From NCBI GenBank assembly GCA_947502835.1, contig CANNBJ010000001.1, positions 372,001 to 436,000 on the forward strand: a stretch of DNA of 64,000 nt, written 5' to 3'. The stretch's first letter is position 1, and every line of letters starts with the position of its first letter. This DNA is from Bdellovibrionales bacterium (GTDB lineage: Bacteria; Bdellovibrionota; UBA1018; CAIMNF01). Shown piece after piece: positions 17,498 through 25,877 of this stretch. Under the pieces are notes generated by a model, which saw only the letters and a list, made by a program, of their open reading frames with translations, was not told the DNA's origin and ran no database searches. Both the position numbers and the translations under genes were made by a program.

Positions 17498-18422
17498 AGG
17501 ATTTTGGATTGCGTTGTTTTTGTGTTTTGGAACCGGTATTTCTTCGCCCCTGCAGGCGCAGGACCTTGCGCTGAATTGGAAGCCCGAGCCGGAGTTCGGT
17601 GGCTTTTATGAGGCGCTGCTCGGCAAAATTTACGAGAAAGCAGGACTCACGACAAAGATTCTCCCGGGCGGGGCAGGGCAGCCCGTTACGCAACTCGTCG
17701 CTGGAAAGAAAGTTGCATTTGGAATTGCCGCAGCTGATGAAGTGATTCTCGCTCGGTCCCAAGGAGCGAAAGTTGTGGCTCTGTTCGCGGTGTATCAAAA
17801 TGATCCCCAAGGGTTCATGGTCCATCCTGAAAAAAAGGTGGGGAGCCTGAAGGAGCTTTTTCAGAGCGAGGGCACCATTGCGCTTCAAAAAGGGCTTCCC
17901 TATACGCTTTGGATCGAAAAGACCTATGCGCCCGTGAAGGCGAAACTCGTCCCGTATACGGGTGGAATCTCATCGTTTCTTCAAGACAAAGGATTTTCCC
18001 AGCAGTGTTTTGTAACTGCAGAGCCGATCGCTGCAAGAAAAGCAAAGATCGAGCCTAGGACCTTTCTCATTTCCGAATCGGGGTTCAATCCGTACCTGAC
18101 GGTTGTTATTGCGCATGAAGACATGCTGAAGACCGAGGCCGGACAGGTTGAGAAGTTTCTTGCGGCAACCCGTGAAGGATGGACGAGGTACCTGAAAGAC
18201 AGCGTCAACACCAATGTGGAGATGCAGAAGCTCAATCCAAGCATGGATCTTGAAACCTTCCATGAATCAGCGCGAATCCAGAAGAGTTTCATTGAAACTG
18301 CGGAGACGAAAAAAAGCGGGCTTGGTGTCATGAGCAAGGCACGCTGGGAAACCCTTTACCGACAGTTGGTGGAGTTGAAGTTGGCGAGCCCTGGCATGGT
18401 CGTAACGCAGTTCTTTAGGTAA
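17490..18422 (+). CDS. NMT1/THI5-like ABC transporter substrate-binding protein
   Basis: This 310-residue periplasmic protein has a signal peptide (cleavage near LQAQD). The mature start LALNWKPEPEFGGFYEAL is the hallmark of the NMT1/THI5 fold, and GGAGQPVTQLVAGKK and FGIAAADEVILARSQG follow in the standard order. Known members bind thiamine-pyrimidine precursors, riboflavin (RibY) or related heterocycles. The ATG at 17490 has AAAGGA at about 8 nt and overlaps the permease end; an ATG at 17481 is the alternative. Its place beside two pterin-synthase-like genes suggests a pterin or pyrimidine ligand, but the ligand is not shown by sequence. Confidence 0.85.
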   Translation: MSRGFWIALFLCFGTGISSPLQAQDLALNWKPEPEFGGFYEALLGKIYEKAGLTTKILPGGAGQPVTQLVAGKKVAFGIAAADEVILARSQGAKVVALFAVYQNDPQGFMVHPEKKVGSLKELFQSEGTIALQKGLPYTLWIEKTYAPVKAKLVPYTGGISSFLQDKGFSQQCFVTAEPIAARKAKIEPRTFLISESGFNPYLTVVIAHEDMLKTEAGQVEKFLAATREGWTRYLKDSVNTNVEMQKLNPSMDLETFHESARIQKSFIETAETKKSGLGVMSKARWETLYRQLVELKLASPGMVVTQFFR

Positions 18423-18545
18423 AAAACTGCCGCGTCAAAAAAAAGTTGCTTTTTCGCTGATCCCTGAGACGATTGTTGCACTCAATGAAGAGTTCCAATT
18501 GAAATGAGTCGATTGGAGGAGATTTAGGATAATCTTGGGGGAAAA

Positions 18546-19514
18546 ATGACCAAAGTTAATGCATTCGCATTGGCGTTCTTGTTGGCAGGCTCCTCTCCGG
18601 CGTTTGCCCATGTCGGGGAAGTTTCATCATCAGACAAAACACATCAGGTTTCAGGGAAGGATTCAGAGCAGGAACAAAAGCTCTGCGATTTCGCTCCGAA
18701 GAATGACCTTCGCATCCCGGAAGGTCTCAAGAATGCCGGAGGAATCGAGAAGGAGGATTTTGAGCGGGCCATAGACAAGGTGGAAGCCTTGTACACCTCC
18801 ATTGTGGCGGACAAAGGCGCGGTTCTGAAAATGAATCGTTTGTGGAGTTCTGCCGAGGTGAATGCGAGCGCAACCCGAAAAGGCAAAACCTGGATTGTCA
18901 ATGCGTACGGTGGTCTCGCCCGCTTCAAGTGGATGACCTACGATGGCGAGGTGATGGTGCTTTGCCACGAAATGGGCCACCATCTCGGCGGTTTTCCAAC
19001 CTATCCGGGGGTTTTGGGAGGCTCTTGGGCATCCAATGAAGGTCAGTCGGATTACTTTGCCACGATGAAGTGTTTCCGGAGAATCATTGAAAACGACGAC
19101 AACGAGGCGATTCTTTCCAGCATGAACATCCCGGGAGATGTCTCCAAGGCATGTCAGATGTCCTATTCCTCGGCGAAGGATGTCGCCATTTGCATTCGCT
19201 CTTCCATGACAGGGAAGGTGTTGGCGCGGGTGCTCTATGAATTGGGTCGCTCAGGGTCACGAACCTCCGAGCCCGAGAATCCGCCTGAGTTTGAGACTCC
19301 TTCCGCCACCGAGGTGAGTGCAACCAATAATGCGCACCCCTTGTCCCAATGTCGGCTGGATACGTATTTTGCAGGCGCAGTGTGCAGTGTATCGCCACTG
19401 ATTGAATTCAGCCGTACCGATGCGAAAGCCGGTGCGTGCAATCAGGAGCTCGGCGATGCATTCGGATTTCGCCCACGATGCTGGTACAAGCCGGTGTCCG
19501 ATTTGGCTCTTTGA
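18546..19514 (+). CDS. Secreted zinc metalloprotease of HExxH type
   Basis: This 322-residue protein has a signal peptide (cleavage near AFAHV). A zinc motif HEMGHHLGG gives His141, Glu142 and His145. About 20 residues later NEGQSDYFA (Glu165, Asp169) supplies the likely third ligand, as in gluzincins. Several cysteines and a C-terminal Cys-containing tail follow. The order H-E-x-x-H ... E-x-x-x-D is the M48/gluzincin plan, but I cannot name the family. The RBS GGGGG lies shortly before the ATG. It is probably a periplasmic or secreted peptidase and is followed by a good terminator. Confidence 0.72.
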   Translation: MTKVNAFALAFLLAGSSPAFAHVGEVSSSDKTHQVSGKDSEQEQKLCDFAPKNDLRIPEGLKNAGGIEKEDFERAIDKVEALYTSIVADKGAVLKMNRLWSSAEVNASATRKGKTWIVNAYGGLARFKWMTYDGEVMVLCHEMGHHLGGFPTYPGVLGGSWASNEGQSDYFATMKCFRRIIENDDNEAILSSMNIPGDVSKACQMSYSSAKDVAICIRSSMTGKVLARVLYELGRSGSRTSEPENPPEFETPSATEVSATNNAHPLSQCRLDTYFAGAVCSVSPLIEFSRTDAKAGACNQELGDAFGFRPRCWYKPVSDLAL

Positions 19515-19532
19515 CTGAACCGAGTCCACTCC

Positions 19533-19570
19533 AAAAAAGGGCAGCCCGAAAACTCGGGTTGCCCTTTTTG
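19533..19570 (+). terminator. Intrinsic terminator after the metalloprotease gene
   Basis: AAAAAGGGCAGCCCGA and its partner form a 16-bp stem with one G-T pair and a 4-nt loop. The downstream arm ends in CTTTTTG. The structure lies between the metalloprotease stop and the PP2C gene. Confidence 0.85.
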
Positions 19571-19594
19571 TTTGCTCTGGCAAAATGAGGAAAG

Positions 19595-20779
19595 ATGAAG
19601 CAGCCGAAAACATTGCATCTGAGCATGCTCGGATCCGCCGGAAAGTCCGTGAACGAGGACTTTGCCCTTGTGAATCAAGAGCAAGGAATTCATGTCATTT
19701 GTGATGCCACAAGCAAGACCGGAAAGGGGAACTACGCTGCGGAGTTTGTTGCGCGGCAGATCCAGGAGCGTTTGGTCGATGCGAATCGGGAGCTCAGGGA
19801 TGATGAGGTCGCGTATCAGGGCCCAAAGCGTCTTCAAAAAATGCAGGAATGCATGCTCTCCGCATTCACCGAGGTGGGCGCGGATTTTCTCAAGATTGGA
19901 GCCCAGAATTCCAATTTTGCGGACGTGAGCGTTTCCTGCATTGCGGTTTGGCTGAACGACCGTTTTGCGATTCTTGCCCATCTGGGGAACTGCAGGGCGT
20001 ATTTGTATCGAGCAGGGAGGGTGTATACCCTTACCAAGGATCATGTCATGCAGGAGGGGGATTCTTTGATTCCCGGGGTCGTCTCAAAGGCGATCGGTCC
20101 GAATCCGGGAACCCCGGATCTCTTGAAGGTCGAGTTTGAGGCCAGCGACATCCTGCTTTTGGCAACGGATGGACTTTATTCAGGGCTGGACCGGAACGGG
20201 ATTTCTGTGCTCGTCGAGCAGATGTTGAAGGCAGGGGATTTGAAGCCCTTGGTTCACCAATGTGCCTATTCGAGCGGGGACCATGCAACGCTGGTCCAAA
20301 TTCAGTTTCCAGCCGAGTCAACGGGGTCTGTGCTCAGTGCCTCTGAGCGAATCCAGCTGGTTTCAAAAACCCCCCTTTGTCGATACATGAATTATTCCGA
20401 GCAAAGCCATGTCGCGGCACTTTGCCAGATCGAGGAATTTGATGCAGGAACCATCCTCGTCCAGGAGGGCACGGAGGGGGAATGCATGTATCTGATTGCG
20501 AAAGGAACTTTGGAGATCAACGTCAAAGGGCAATTCATTGTCTACAAGAAGGCGGGCGAGTTCCTGGGCGAAGTCAGCCTGATCCAGCAGGGCAAGCGCA
20601 GCGCAACGGCGATCGCACGGGATCGAGTGACCCTGCTGAGCCTTCAACGTTCTGACTTGAGAGAGGCCTTCAAGAAGGATGTGGAACTCGAGAAAAACTT
20701 TTACCGGGGCATGCTTGAAATGGTCCTGGACCGATTGGTGGAGCAGGGTCGGGAGATTGCCCGGATGAAGAGTGTTTAG
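19595..20779 (+). CDS. PP2C-type protein phosphatase fused to a cyclic-nucleotide-binding domain
   Basis: This 394-residue protein has two domains. Residues 1-235 form a PP2C/SpoIIE-like Ser/Thr phosphatase with SVNEDFAL (acidic metal ligand), VICDATSKTGKG in place of DGMGG, HLGNCRAYL and LLLATDGL. Residues 265-390 form a cNMP-binding domain with EGTEGECMYLIAKG and FLGEVSLIQQGKRSATAIA, which is the phosphate-binding cassette with R-S-A. This suggests phosphatase activity controlled by cAMP or c-di-GMP-like ligands; which nucleotide cannot be inferred. It is cytoplasmic, with no membrane segment. No cognate kinase is adjacent. Confidence 0.82.
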   Translation: MKQPKTLHLSMLGSAGKSVNEDFALVNQEQGIHVICDATSKTGKGNYAAEFVARQIQERLVDANRELRDDEVAYQGPKRLQKMQECMLSAFTEVGADFLKIGAQNSNFADVSVSCIAVWLNDRFAILAHLGNCRAYLYRAGRVYTLTKDHVMQEGDSLIPGVVSKAIGPNPGTPDLLKVEFEASDILLLATDGLYSGLDRNGISVLVEQMLKAGDLKPLVHQCAYSSGDHATLVQIQFPAESTGSVLSASERIQLVSKTPLCRYMNYSEQSHVAALCQIEEFDAGTILVQEGTEGECMYLIAKGTLEINVKGQFIVYKKAGEFLGEVSLIQQGKRSATAIARDRVTLLSLQRSDLREAFKKDVELEKNFYRGMLEMVLDRLVEQGREIARMKSV

Positions 20780-20781
20780 CA

Positions 20782-20809
20782 TTGACGCTCAAGGCAAGCT
20801 TGGGATAAG
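20782..20809 (+). promoter_or_regulatory. Promoter of tRNA-Leu
   Basis: TTGACG (20782-20787) and GATAAG (20804-20809) are separated by 16 bp, 28 bp upstream of the tRNA. A GC-rich stretch (GTCGGGACC) follows the -10, as in stringently controlled stable-RNA promoters. Confidence 0.5.
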
Positions 20810-20836
20810 GTCGGGACCTGCCCTCGAAATTGGAAT

Positions 20837-20921
20837 GCGGTCGTGGTGGAATTGGTAGACACGTACGTTTGAGGGGCGTATGCCGAGAGGCGTGCTGGTT
20901 CAAGTCCAGTCGACCGCACCA
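20837..20921 (+). tRNA. tRNA-Leu (anticodon GAG)
   Basis: This 85-nt tRNA has a 7-bp acceptor stem (GCGGTCG/CGACCGC) and a Leu-type D arm GGTGGAATTGGTAGACACG. The anticodon stem-loop TACGT-TTGAGGG-GCGTA places GAG at the anticodon. It has a long variable arm (GCCGAGAGGC) and T arm GGTTCAAGTCC, and CCA is encoded. The long variable arm and GAG anticodon identify a leucine isoacceptor. Confidence 0.95.
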
Positions 20922-20932
20922 TTCATAAAAAT

Positions 20933-21601
20933 CTATTCAAATTCAAGGCGAACCCCGAAAACATAGAGCTCCGGGATCAAGCTGAAAACCGTGTTCTGGA
21001 ACTCGGTATTGAATATTTCTGCGAAAAGATACGCCTTCGTCATGCCGAGGGATCGATACGCATCCCGGGCAGTCACCTGATCGATCCAAGACAGGTTCAG
21101 CATTGCTCCATAACTGAATCCCATAAGATTTCCACTTGGCATTTGGGCAAGGGAAGATCCATCCGGAATCCGATAATGATCAAAACTCACGGCAGCTGTG
21201 GGTACGAGAATCTGGTTTTTAAACACCTTCAGTTGATAACGGAGCATGCCCCCCACCAGGGGAAACGATGAAACTTGTACCAACCCCGACTGAAGATTCG
21301 TGAATGCACCGAGGTTCAAACCGACAGAAAAGAGTCCTGCTTTCTGAAACGGAACGATCCACTCGCCCCCGACCTGGAAGAGATTCCCGCTTGCACCGGC
21401 AGACGGGAAGTTTCGAATCGCAGTCCTGACCTGCATGCCCCACCCCGACTTGACGGATTGGTACCACGGCAAGCCGGGATCGTAATCGGGGTCATCCAGA
21501 ATCGATTGAGGAGGTCCCTCTTCCTCGGCGCGACAATGTCCGCTGAACGGTGCAGGAAGTGAAATTCCGAGAATCAGGAGAAAAAGGGGAAGAAACCTCA
21601 C
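20933..21601 (-). CDS. Exported protein, possible outer-membrane barrel
   Basis: This 222-residue product (from the GTG at 21601) has a strong signal peptide VRFLPLFLLILGISLP with cleavage near CRAEE. The mature part has strands alternating hydrophobic and polar residues (FSVGLNLGAF, YGAMLNLSWID), and the chain ends VFGVRLEFE, suggesting an outer-membrane barrel. An ATG at 21673 is an alternative start but would leave only 10 bp to the divergent SEC-C gene. The GTG gives an 82-bp divergent promoter region that contains an inverted repeat. The function is unknown. Confidence 0.6.
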   Translation of the reverse strand: MRFLPLFLLILGISLPAPFSGHCRAEEEGPPQSILDDPDYDPGLPWYQSVKSGWGMQVRTAIRNFPSAGASGNLFQVGGEWIVPFQKAGLFSVGLNLGAFTNLQSGLVQVSSFPLVGGMLRYQLKVFKNQILVPTAAVSFDHYRIPDGSSLAQMPSGNLMGFSYGAMLNLSWIDQVTARDAYRSLGMTKAYLFAEIFNTEFQNTVFSLIPELYVFGVRLEFE

Positions 21602-21610
21602 TCTTGAATT

Positions 21611-21636
21611 TTGACAATGTGGTTCAAGATTGTCAA
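21611..21636. promoter_or_regulatory. Inverted-repeat operator candidate
   Basis: TTGACAAT (21611-21618) and ATTGTCAA (21629-21636) form a perfect 8-bp inverted repeat with a 10-nt spacer, centred in the divergent region between the exported-protein gene and the SEC-C gene. The half-sites are one helical turn apart centre to centre, suitable for a dimeric regulator. The left half also resembles a -35 box. Confidence 0.4.
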
Positions 21637-21683
21637 TTGAACTGTTGCAAAGCCCCGTTTTCTTCGGCAGCATTGGCCTTCCA

Positions 21684-22196
21684 ATGACTACAGAGCAACA
21701 ATACAAAAACGTGGGGCGGAATGATGCCTGCCCATGTGGAAGTGGAAAGAAATTCAAACGCTGTCATGGCGAAAATCTGCCGTGGCAAGGGAACCCGTCT
21801 TCCCAGAATGGCGAGGATTCCGGAACCAGCAGTGATTCCCAGACTCCCCAGTTTGATCCCTCAAAAATGGATCTGACGTGGCTTGCGCAGTTCTCTTCTG
21901 CAATCCAGCGGTTGCCAAAAGGGCAATTGCAGCAGCTTCAGGCAATCATGCAAAAAGGAATGCAGGGGAAGGATGTGACAAGGGAGCTCGAAGATCTTCA
22001 ACGACGACTTCCCCCGTCCGTGCAGGAACTCCTGAAAAAATCCCCTGAGATTGAAAAGCAGCTGGAAGCAGCCTCCGAAGGCGACGGGGGGGGCGAGGCG
22101 CTCACGGACGAACAGAGATCCAAGCTTGCTGAAATCCAGAAAAACAACGAGAAGTCCGGTTTGTCCCGACTGTGGAACCGGTTTCGCAAGAAATAA
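21684..22196 (+). CDS. Stand-alone SEC-C zinc-motif protein
   Basis: This 170-residue protein begins with a SEC-C module, [19 protein letters not shown]. It has the Cys-x-Cys ... Cys-His zinc ligands found at the C-terminus of SecA, where they bind SecB and phospholipid. Here the module is at the N-terminus, followed by a polar linker, amphipathic helices, and a basic tail (RLWNRFRKK). There is no SecA motor domain. Possible roles are a chaperone adaptor or a ribosome/SecB-interacting protein, which is inference. The ATG at 21684 is chosen because it starts directly before the conserved module. Confidence 0.75.
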   Translation: MTTEQQYKNVGRNDACPCGSGKKFKRCHGENLPWQGNPSSQNGEDSGTSSDSQTPQFDPSKMDLTWLAQFSSAIQRLPKGQLQQLQAIMQKGMQGKDVTRELEDLQRRLPPSVQELLKKSPEIEKQLEAASEGDGGGEALTDEQRSKLAEIQKNNEKSGLSRLWNRFRKK

Positions 22197-22220
22197 CCCA
22201 ACAAGTGCACCGGGCTACAC

Positions 22221-24635
22221 ATGACGTTTGATACTTTTTTGCATTCCCAAGATCCCTCCATTCCACTCCGTTCTGCGGCTGCAGTTCTTGAGCTCAAGTC
22301 CGAAGGAGCTACCGTTCCCTTCATTGCACGGTATCGGAAGGAAAAAACCGGCAACCTGGATGAAGTGAAAATCCAAAGAGTCATCGATTTGAAGGAAGAG
22401 TTTGATGAAGTCCTGAACCGGCAGGCATACATTGCGGGAGAGATCGAGAAACAAGGGAAGCTTACGGACGAACTCAAGAACCGTATTTTGACCTCATTTG
22501 ACAAGAACGTTCTCGAGGATCTCTACCTGCCCTACAAGCAGAAGCGGAAAAGCAAAGCCACTTTGGCGAAGGAGGCGGGTCTCGAACCGCTGGCTGACTG
22601 GATCTGGGGAGTCGGGCACGGGACTGTCAGTCCCGAGACCGGGCAGACGCTCGATCTTTGGGCCTTTACTTTCAAGAATGAGGAAAAGGGATTCAAGAAT
22701 TCGGACGATGCGATTGCAGGTGCGACGGACATCCTGATTGAGCGCCTGAGCGAGGACCTGGAGCTTCGTCAATTCGTCCGGAACCACTATTCAAAAAGAG
22801 TCTTCCTGAGAACCAGCAAGGCCGACAAGGCCAAGCCGAATTCCAAGTACCAAAACTATTTCGAGTATGAGGAAAAGGCGGCTTCCCTTCTTGAGCCCAG
22901 AGCCTCCCACCGGTACCTCGCGATTCGCAGGGGTTGGATCGAAGAGGAACTGAGCATCTCGTTTGGAGGGTCCAAATCCGATCCCGAATTCGAGAAGGAC
23001 CTGATGAGCCATTTCCAGGGAGTGGCAGCGGGCGATCGGGAAACCATGGTCCGCACCTCGCTTGAGAAGGCGGCGCGGATTGCATTGAAGGCACACGTTG
23101 TGCCAAGCATCGAAAATGAGTTCCACAAGCAGTTGAAAGACATTGCCGATCAAATGGCGATCCAGGTTTTCTCTGAAAACGTGCGGAAGATCCTGCTTGC
23201 TCCGCCCTACGGACCGAAACCGGTTCTCGGGGTGGATCCGGGGCTTCGCACGGGGTGCAAGCTTGCCGTGATTGACGGGTCTGGAAAGTTTCTTGCGGAG
23301 ACTGTGATCCGGTTGCAGGGGGAGTCTGAAAAGGCGCAGGCGAAATCTTTCCTTCTGGCTCTTGCAGAGAGCGGCCAGGTGTCTTCCATCGTGGTCGGAA
23401 ATGGAACCGCGGGGCGCGAGACGGATACTTTCATCCGGCAGACACTCAAGGAGAAACAGCTTTCCATGCCTGTTGTGATGGTGAGCGAGGCCGGGGCTTC
23501 GGTCTACAGTGCAAGCGCAGTGGCGCGGGAAGAGTTTCCTGACCTTGACGTCACGGTCCGGGGAGCGATCTCTATTGCCCGAAGGTTTCAGGATCCACTT
23601 GCCGAGTTGGTGAAGATCGATCCAAAGAGCATTGGTGTCGGCCAGTACCAGCATGACGTCTCCCAGACAGGCCTGAAGCGAGCGCTGGATCAGGTGGTTG
23701 ATTCTTGCGTGAATGCGGTCGGGGTCAATGTGAATACGGGTTCGGTCCACCTTCTTTCCCACGTATCGGGAATCGGCGAGGGGCTCGCGCGATCCATTGT
23801 GGAATACCGACAGACCCACGGAATTTTCAAATCGAGGGAGGATCTTCAAAAGGTTCCACGATTCAGCAAGAAAACCTTTGAACTCGCAGCCGGGTTCCTG
23901 AGAATCCCGGAAAGCGCAAACCCGCTCGACAACACAGGGGTTCATCCTGAAAAGTATGCCGACTTGGAAGCCATCGCTTCGGCGCAGGGAAAGTCGGTTT
24001 CGGATTTCATCGGTACAGGGGCAAAGCAGCTTTCAGGACTGAAGGATGCGGCCGCAAAGATTGGCGAGTTTTCCCTGAAAGATGTTGTGGCGGAGCTTGA
24101 AAAGCCGGGCCGCGATCCCCGTGATGTGTTTGTTCCGATTCAGTTTCGGGATGACCTGAGCGAGCTCAAGGATGTCCAGGCTGGAATGATTTGCCCCGGC
24201 GTGGTGACCAACGTCACAAATTTCGGGGCCTTTGTGGACATCGGCGTCCATCAGGACGGTCTTGTCCACATTTCGCAGCTCGGGAACAAGTTTGTCACCG
24301 ACCCGAGTCAAGTGGTGAGCCCCGGCGATAAAGTCACGGTGAAAGTGTTGGAGGTGATTCTGGAAAAGTCCCAGATGGCACTCACGATGCGATTTGATGA
24401 AAAGCCGAGGTCTGCACCTTCCAAGGCGACGCATGCTTCCGAGCCGAAAAAACTTGTGGTGAGGTACGAGGGCGAGGGGGCCGGCCAAAAGAGGCAGCCC
24501 GCGCCAGCATCCACCCGGACGTTTCAAGCTCCCAGGAGCGATGCTCCCCGGATTGCGCCCATGAAAAAGCAGGAAAAAGCATTCAATAATCCTTTTGCCG
24601 GACTTGCGTCCCTCAAGGACTCCTTGAAGAAATAG
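22221..24635 (+). CDS. tex: Tex family RNA-binding protein (S1 domain)
   Basis: This 804-residue cytoplasmic protein matches Tex/YhgF from end to end. Landmarks are the N-terminal helical domain with VPFIARYRKEKTG, the YqgF-like RNase H fold domain VLGVDPGLRTGCK, two HhH segments (SHVSGIGEGLARSIVEYR) and a C-terminal S1 domain (VTNVTNFGAFVDIGVHQDGL). A basic and Pro/Ala-rich tail extends after S1. Tex proteins bind nucleic acid and influence transcription; the precise role is unsettled. It begins 24 bp after the SEC-C gene and converges on the Fur-family gene. Confidence 0.93.
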   Translation: MTFDTFLHSQDPSIPLRSAAAVLELKSEGATVPFIARYRKEKTGNLDEVKIQRVIDLKEEFDEVLNRQAYIAGEIEKQGKLTDELKNRILTSFDKNVLEDLYLPYKQKRKSKATLAKEAGLEPLADWIWGVGHGTVSPETGQTLDLWAFTFKNEEKGFKNSDDAIAGATDILIERLSEDLELRQFVRNHYSKRVFLRTSKADKAKPNSKYQNYFEYEEKAASLLEPRASHRYLAIRRGWIEEELSISFGGSKSDPEFEKDLMSHFQGVAAGDRETMVRTSLEKAARIALKAHVVPSIENEFHKQLKDIADQMAIQVFSENVRKILLAPPYGPKPVLGVDPGLRTGCKLAVIDGSGKFLAETVIRLQGESEKAQAKSFLLALAESGQVSSIVVGNGTAGRETDTFIRQTLKEKQLSMPVVMVSEAGASVYSASAVAREEFPDLDVTVRGAISIARRFQDPLAELVKIDPKSIGVGQYQHDVSQTGLKRALDQVVDSCVNAVGVNVNTGSVHLLSHVSGIGEGLARSIVEYRQTHGIFKSREDLQKVPRFSKKTFELAAGFLRIPESANPLDNTGVHPEKYADLEAIASAQGKSVSDFIGTGAKQLSGLKDAAAKIGEFSLKDVVAELEKPGRDPRDVFVPIQFRDDLSELKDVQAGMICPGVVTNVTNFGAFVDIGVHQDGLVHISQLGNKFVTDPSQVVSPGDKVTVKVLEVILEKSQMALTMRFDEKPRSAPSKATHASEPKKLVVRYEGEGAGQKRQPAPASTRTFQAPRSDAPRIAPMKKQEKAFNNPFAGLASLKDSLKK

Positions 24636-24653
24636 ACGGGGGCACCCTGGGTT

Positions 24654-25142
24654 TCAGAGTTTCAGGCAGCGGGCATAAATCACGTGTCGGTGCCGGATTT
24701 GCTTGAATTGCATGTTTTCGAGCGCCTTGTTTTGAGCACGCTCAAGCCCTGAGTCATGGAACTCTATGATTTCATTGCAGTCGATGCAAACCACGTGATC
24801 GTGGTGCTCGTCTTCGAGCGAGGGTTCATACAGCGCAACCCCCCCTTTTCCTTGAAGTGTCTCGGTCAGGAGTCCTGCCTCACAGAGAGTGGCCACTGTT
24901 CGATAGACGGTGGCGGGGCTGATCTCAGGATGGCGTGCGCCCACTTCCTTCACAAGGGATTGAATGTCGAAATGGCTTTTTCGAGTCAGGGCGACCTCTG
25001 CGATCCATTCCCTCGGGCGCGTGGCCCTGAGGCGCTTTCTCTTCAGGAAATCATTGAGCCTGGGACGCCAAAGATCCCCGGAGCGATCCGATTGTGTGGG
25101 GCCATGGGCGCGTTTTCGACCGCAAGGAAGGGATTTCGACAT
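24654..25142 (-). CDS. Fur-family metal-dependent regulator
   Basis: This 162-residue protein carries a Fur-type winged helix (FDIQSLVKEV, ISPATVYRTVATL) and metal-site segments HHDHVVCIDCNEIIEF. The N-terminus has an extra basic region of about 35 residues (HGPTQSDRSGDLWRPRLN) before the DNA-binding domain. Only the first CxxC pair is visible; the second is reduced to a single Cys in YARCLKL, so a structural zinc site may be incomplete. Fur, Zur and PerR cannot be told apart with confidence. No SD is obvious before the ATG at 25142. Confidence 0.82.
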   Translation of the reverse strand: MSKSLPCGRKRAHGPTQSDRSGDLWRPRLNDFLKRKRLRATRPREWIAEVALTRKSHFDIQSLVKEVGARHPEISPATVYRTVATLCEAGLLTETLQGKGGVALYEPSLEDEHHDHVVCIDCNEIIEFHDSGLERAQNKALENMQFKQIRHRHVIYARCLKL

Positions 25143-25355
25143 GAGGATAGCTTCTGTTTTTTTCCTGGTTTCGTCAATCCGGCTTTGTGGAAAAATTCAA
25201 AAAAACGCCTTAAAAAAAGGGGTTTTTCGAGTCAGGATGATTTGAATTATTTAAAAAATCGCTTTTTCCTCGGGGGAAAACACATTTTTTTGCAAAAACC
25301 TGTTGTCAAAAAACCAAAAAAACATCATCGTGATTTCACTGGAGGAATTACAACT

Positions 25356-25766
25356 ATGAAAAAAGCAAAGAAGACAACAAAGACCACTGGCAAAACAACG
25401 ACCAAGAAAACCATGACCAAGAAGAACGGAAAGTTCTCCATGATCAACGAACTTCACAATGCGATGCTCATGATCGCAACCGCTGGAAAGAACGGCGCCG
25501 TGAAGATCAAGCGTTCTGAGTTGAAGAATGTCGTTGAAGGCGCATTCATGATGGGTGCAAAGAAAGCTGCTTCCGGAGAGCGCGTTCGCTTTCCAGTGAT
25601 CGGCGTTCTCGGCCGTCGTGACGTGAAGGCTCGCAAGGCTGGCAAAGGCGTGAACCCGTTCACCGGCGAAGAGATCACCATCAAGGCTCGTCCAGAGTCC
25701 AAGAAGCCTCGTTGGTCGTTCCCTAAGACGATCAAGGAAACCTTCGCAGACAAGAAAAACTGGTAA
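25356..25766 (+). CDS. HU-family DNA-binding protein with Lys/Thr-rich N-terminal tail
   Basis: This 136-residue protein has a tail of about 27 residues composed almost only of Lys and Thr, followed by an HU/IHF-type core. The core shows the dimer helices (NGKFSMINELHNAMLMIA), FPVIGVLGRRDVKARKAGKG, and NPFTGEEITIKA as the DNA-contact beta arm. GGAGGA lies 9 nt before the ATG. An open frame extends far upstream but lies over the Fur gene and a 200-bp A-rich leader, so it is not used. The codon choice (many GTT, CGT, AAG) suggests high expression. It ends in a strong terminator. Confidence 0.85.
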   Translation: MKKAKKTTKTTGKTTTKKTMTKKNGKFSMINELHNAMLMIATAGKNGAVKIKRSELKNVVEGAFMMGAKKAASGERVRFPVIGVLGRRDVKARKAGKGVNPFTGEEITIKARPESKKPRWSFPKTIKETFADKKNW

Positions 25767-25787
25767 AAAAATCAAGCATTTAGAAGG

Positions 25788-25820
25788 AAATGGCGATGGG
25801 AAACCATCGCCATTTTTTTT
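25788..25820 (+). terminator. Intrinsic terminator of the HU-like gene
   Basis: AAATGGCGATGG and CCATCGCCATTT form a 12-bp perfect stem with a GAAA tetraloop (25800-25803). A run of U follows directly at 25813-25820. It is the cleanest terminator in the window. Confidence 0.93.
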
Positions 25821-25877
25821 GTCCTGAATTCAACTTTTCCCAGAAAAGTCCGAGAAGAGAAATGGAGGCCCATTTTT

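Noticed and set aside
22791-23945. Long antisense open frame over tex
   Set aside because: It is a shadow of tex, as the sense strand carries all Tex domains.
24756-25355. Long N-terminal extension of the HU gene
   Set aside because: It overlaps the Fur gene on the other strand and an A-rich leader. The SD and start at 25356 are far better.
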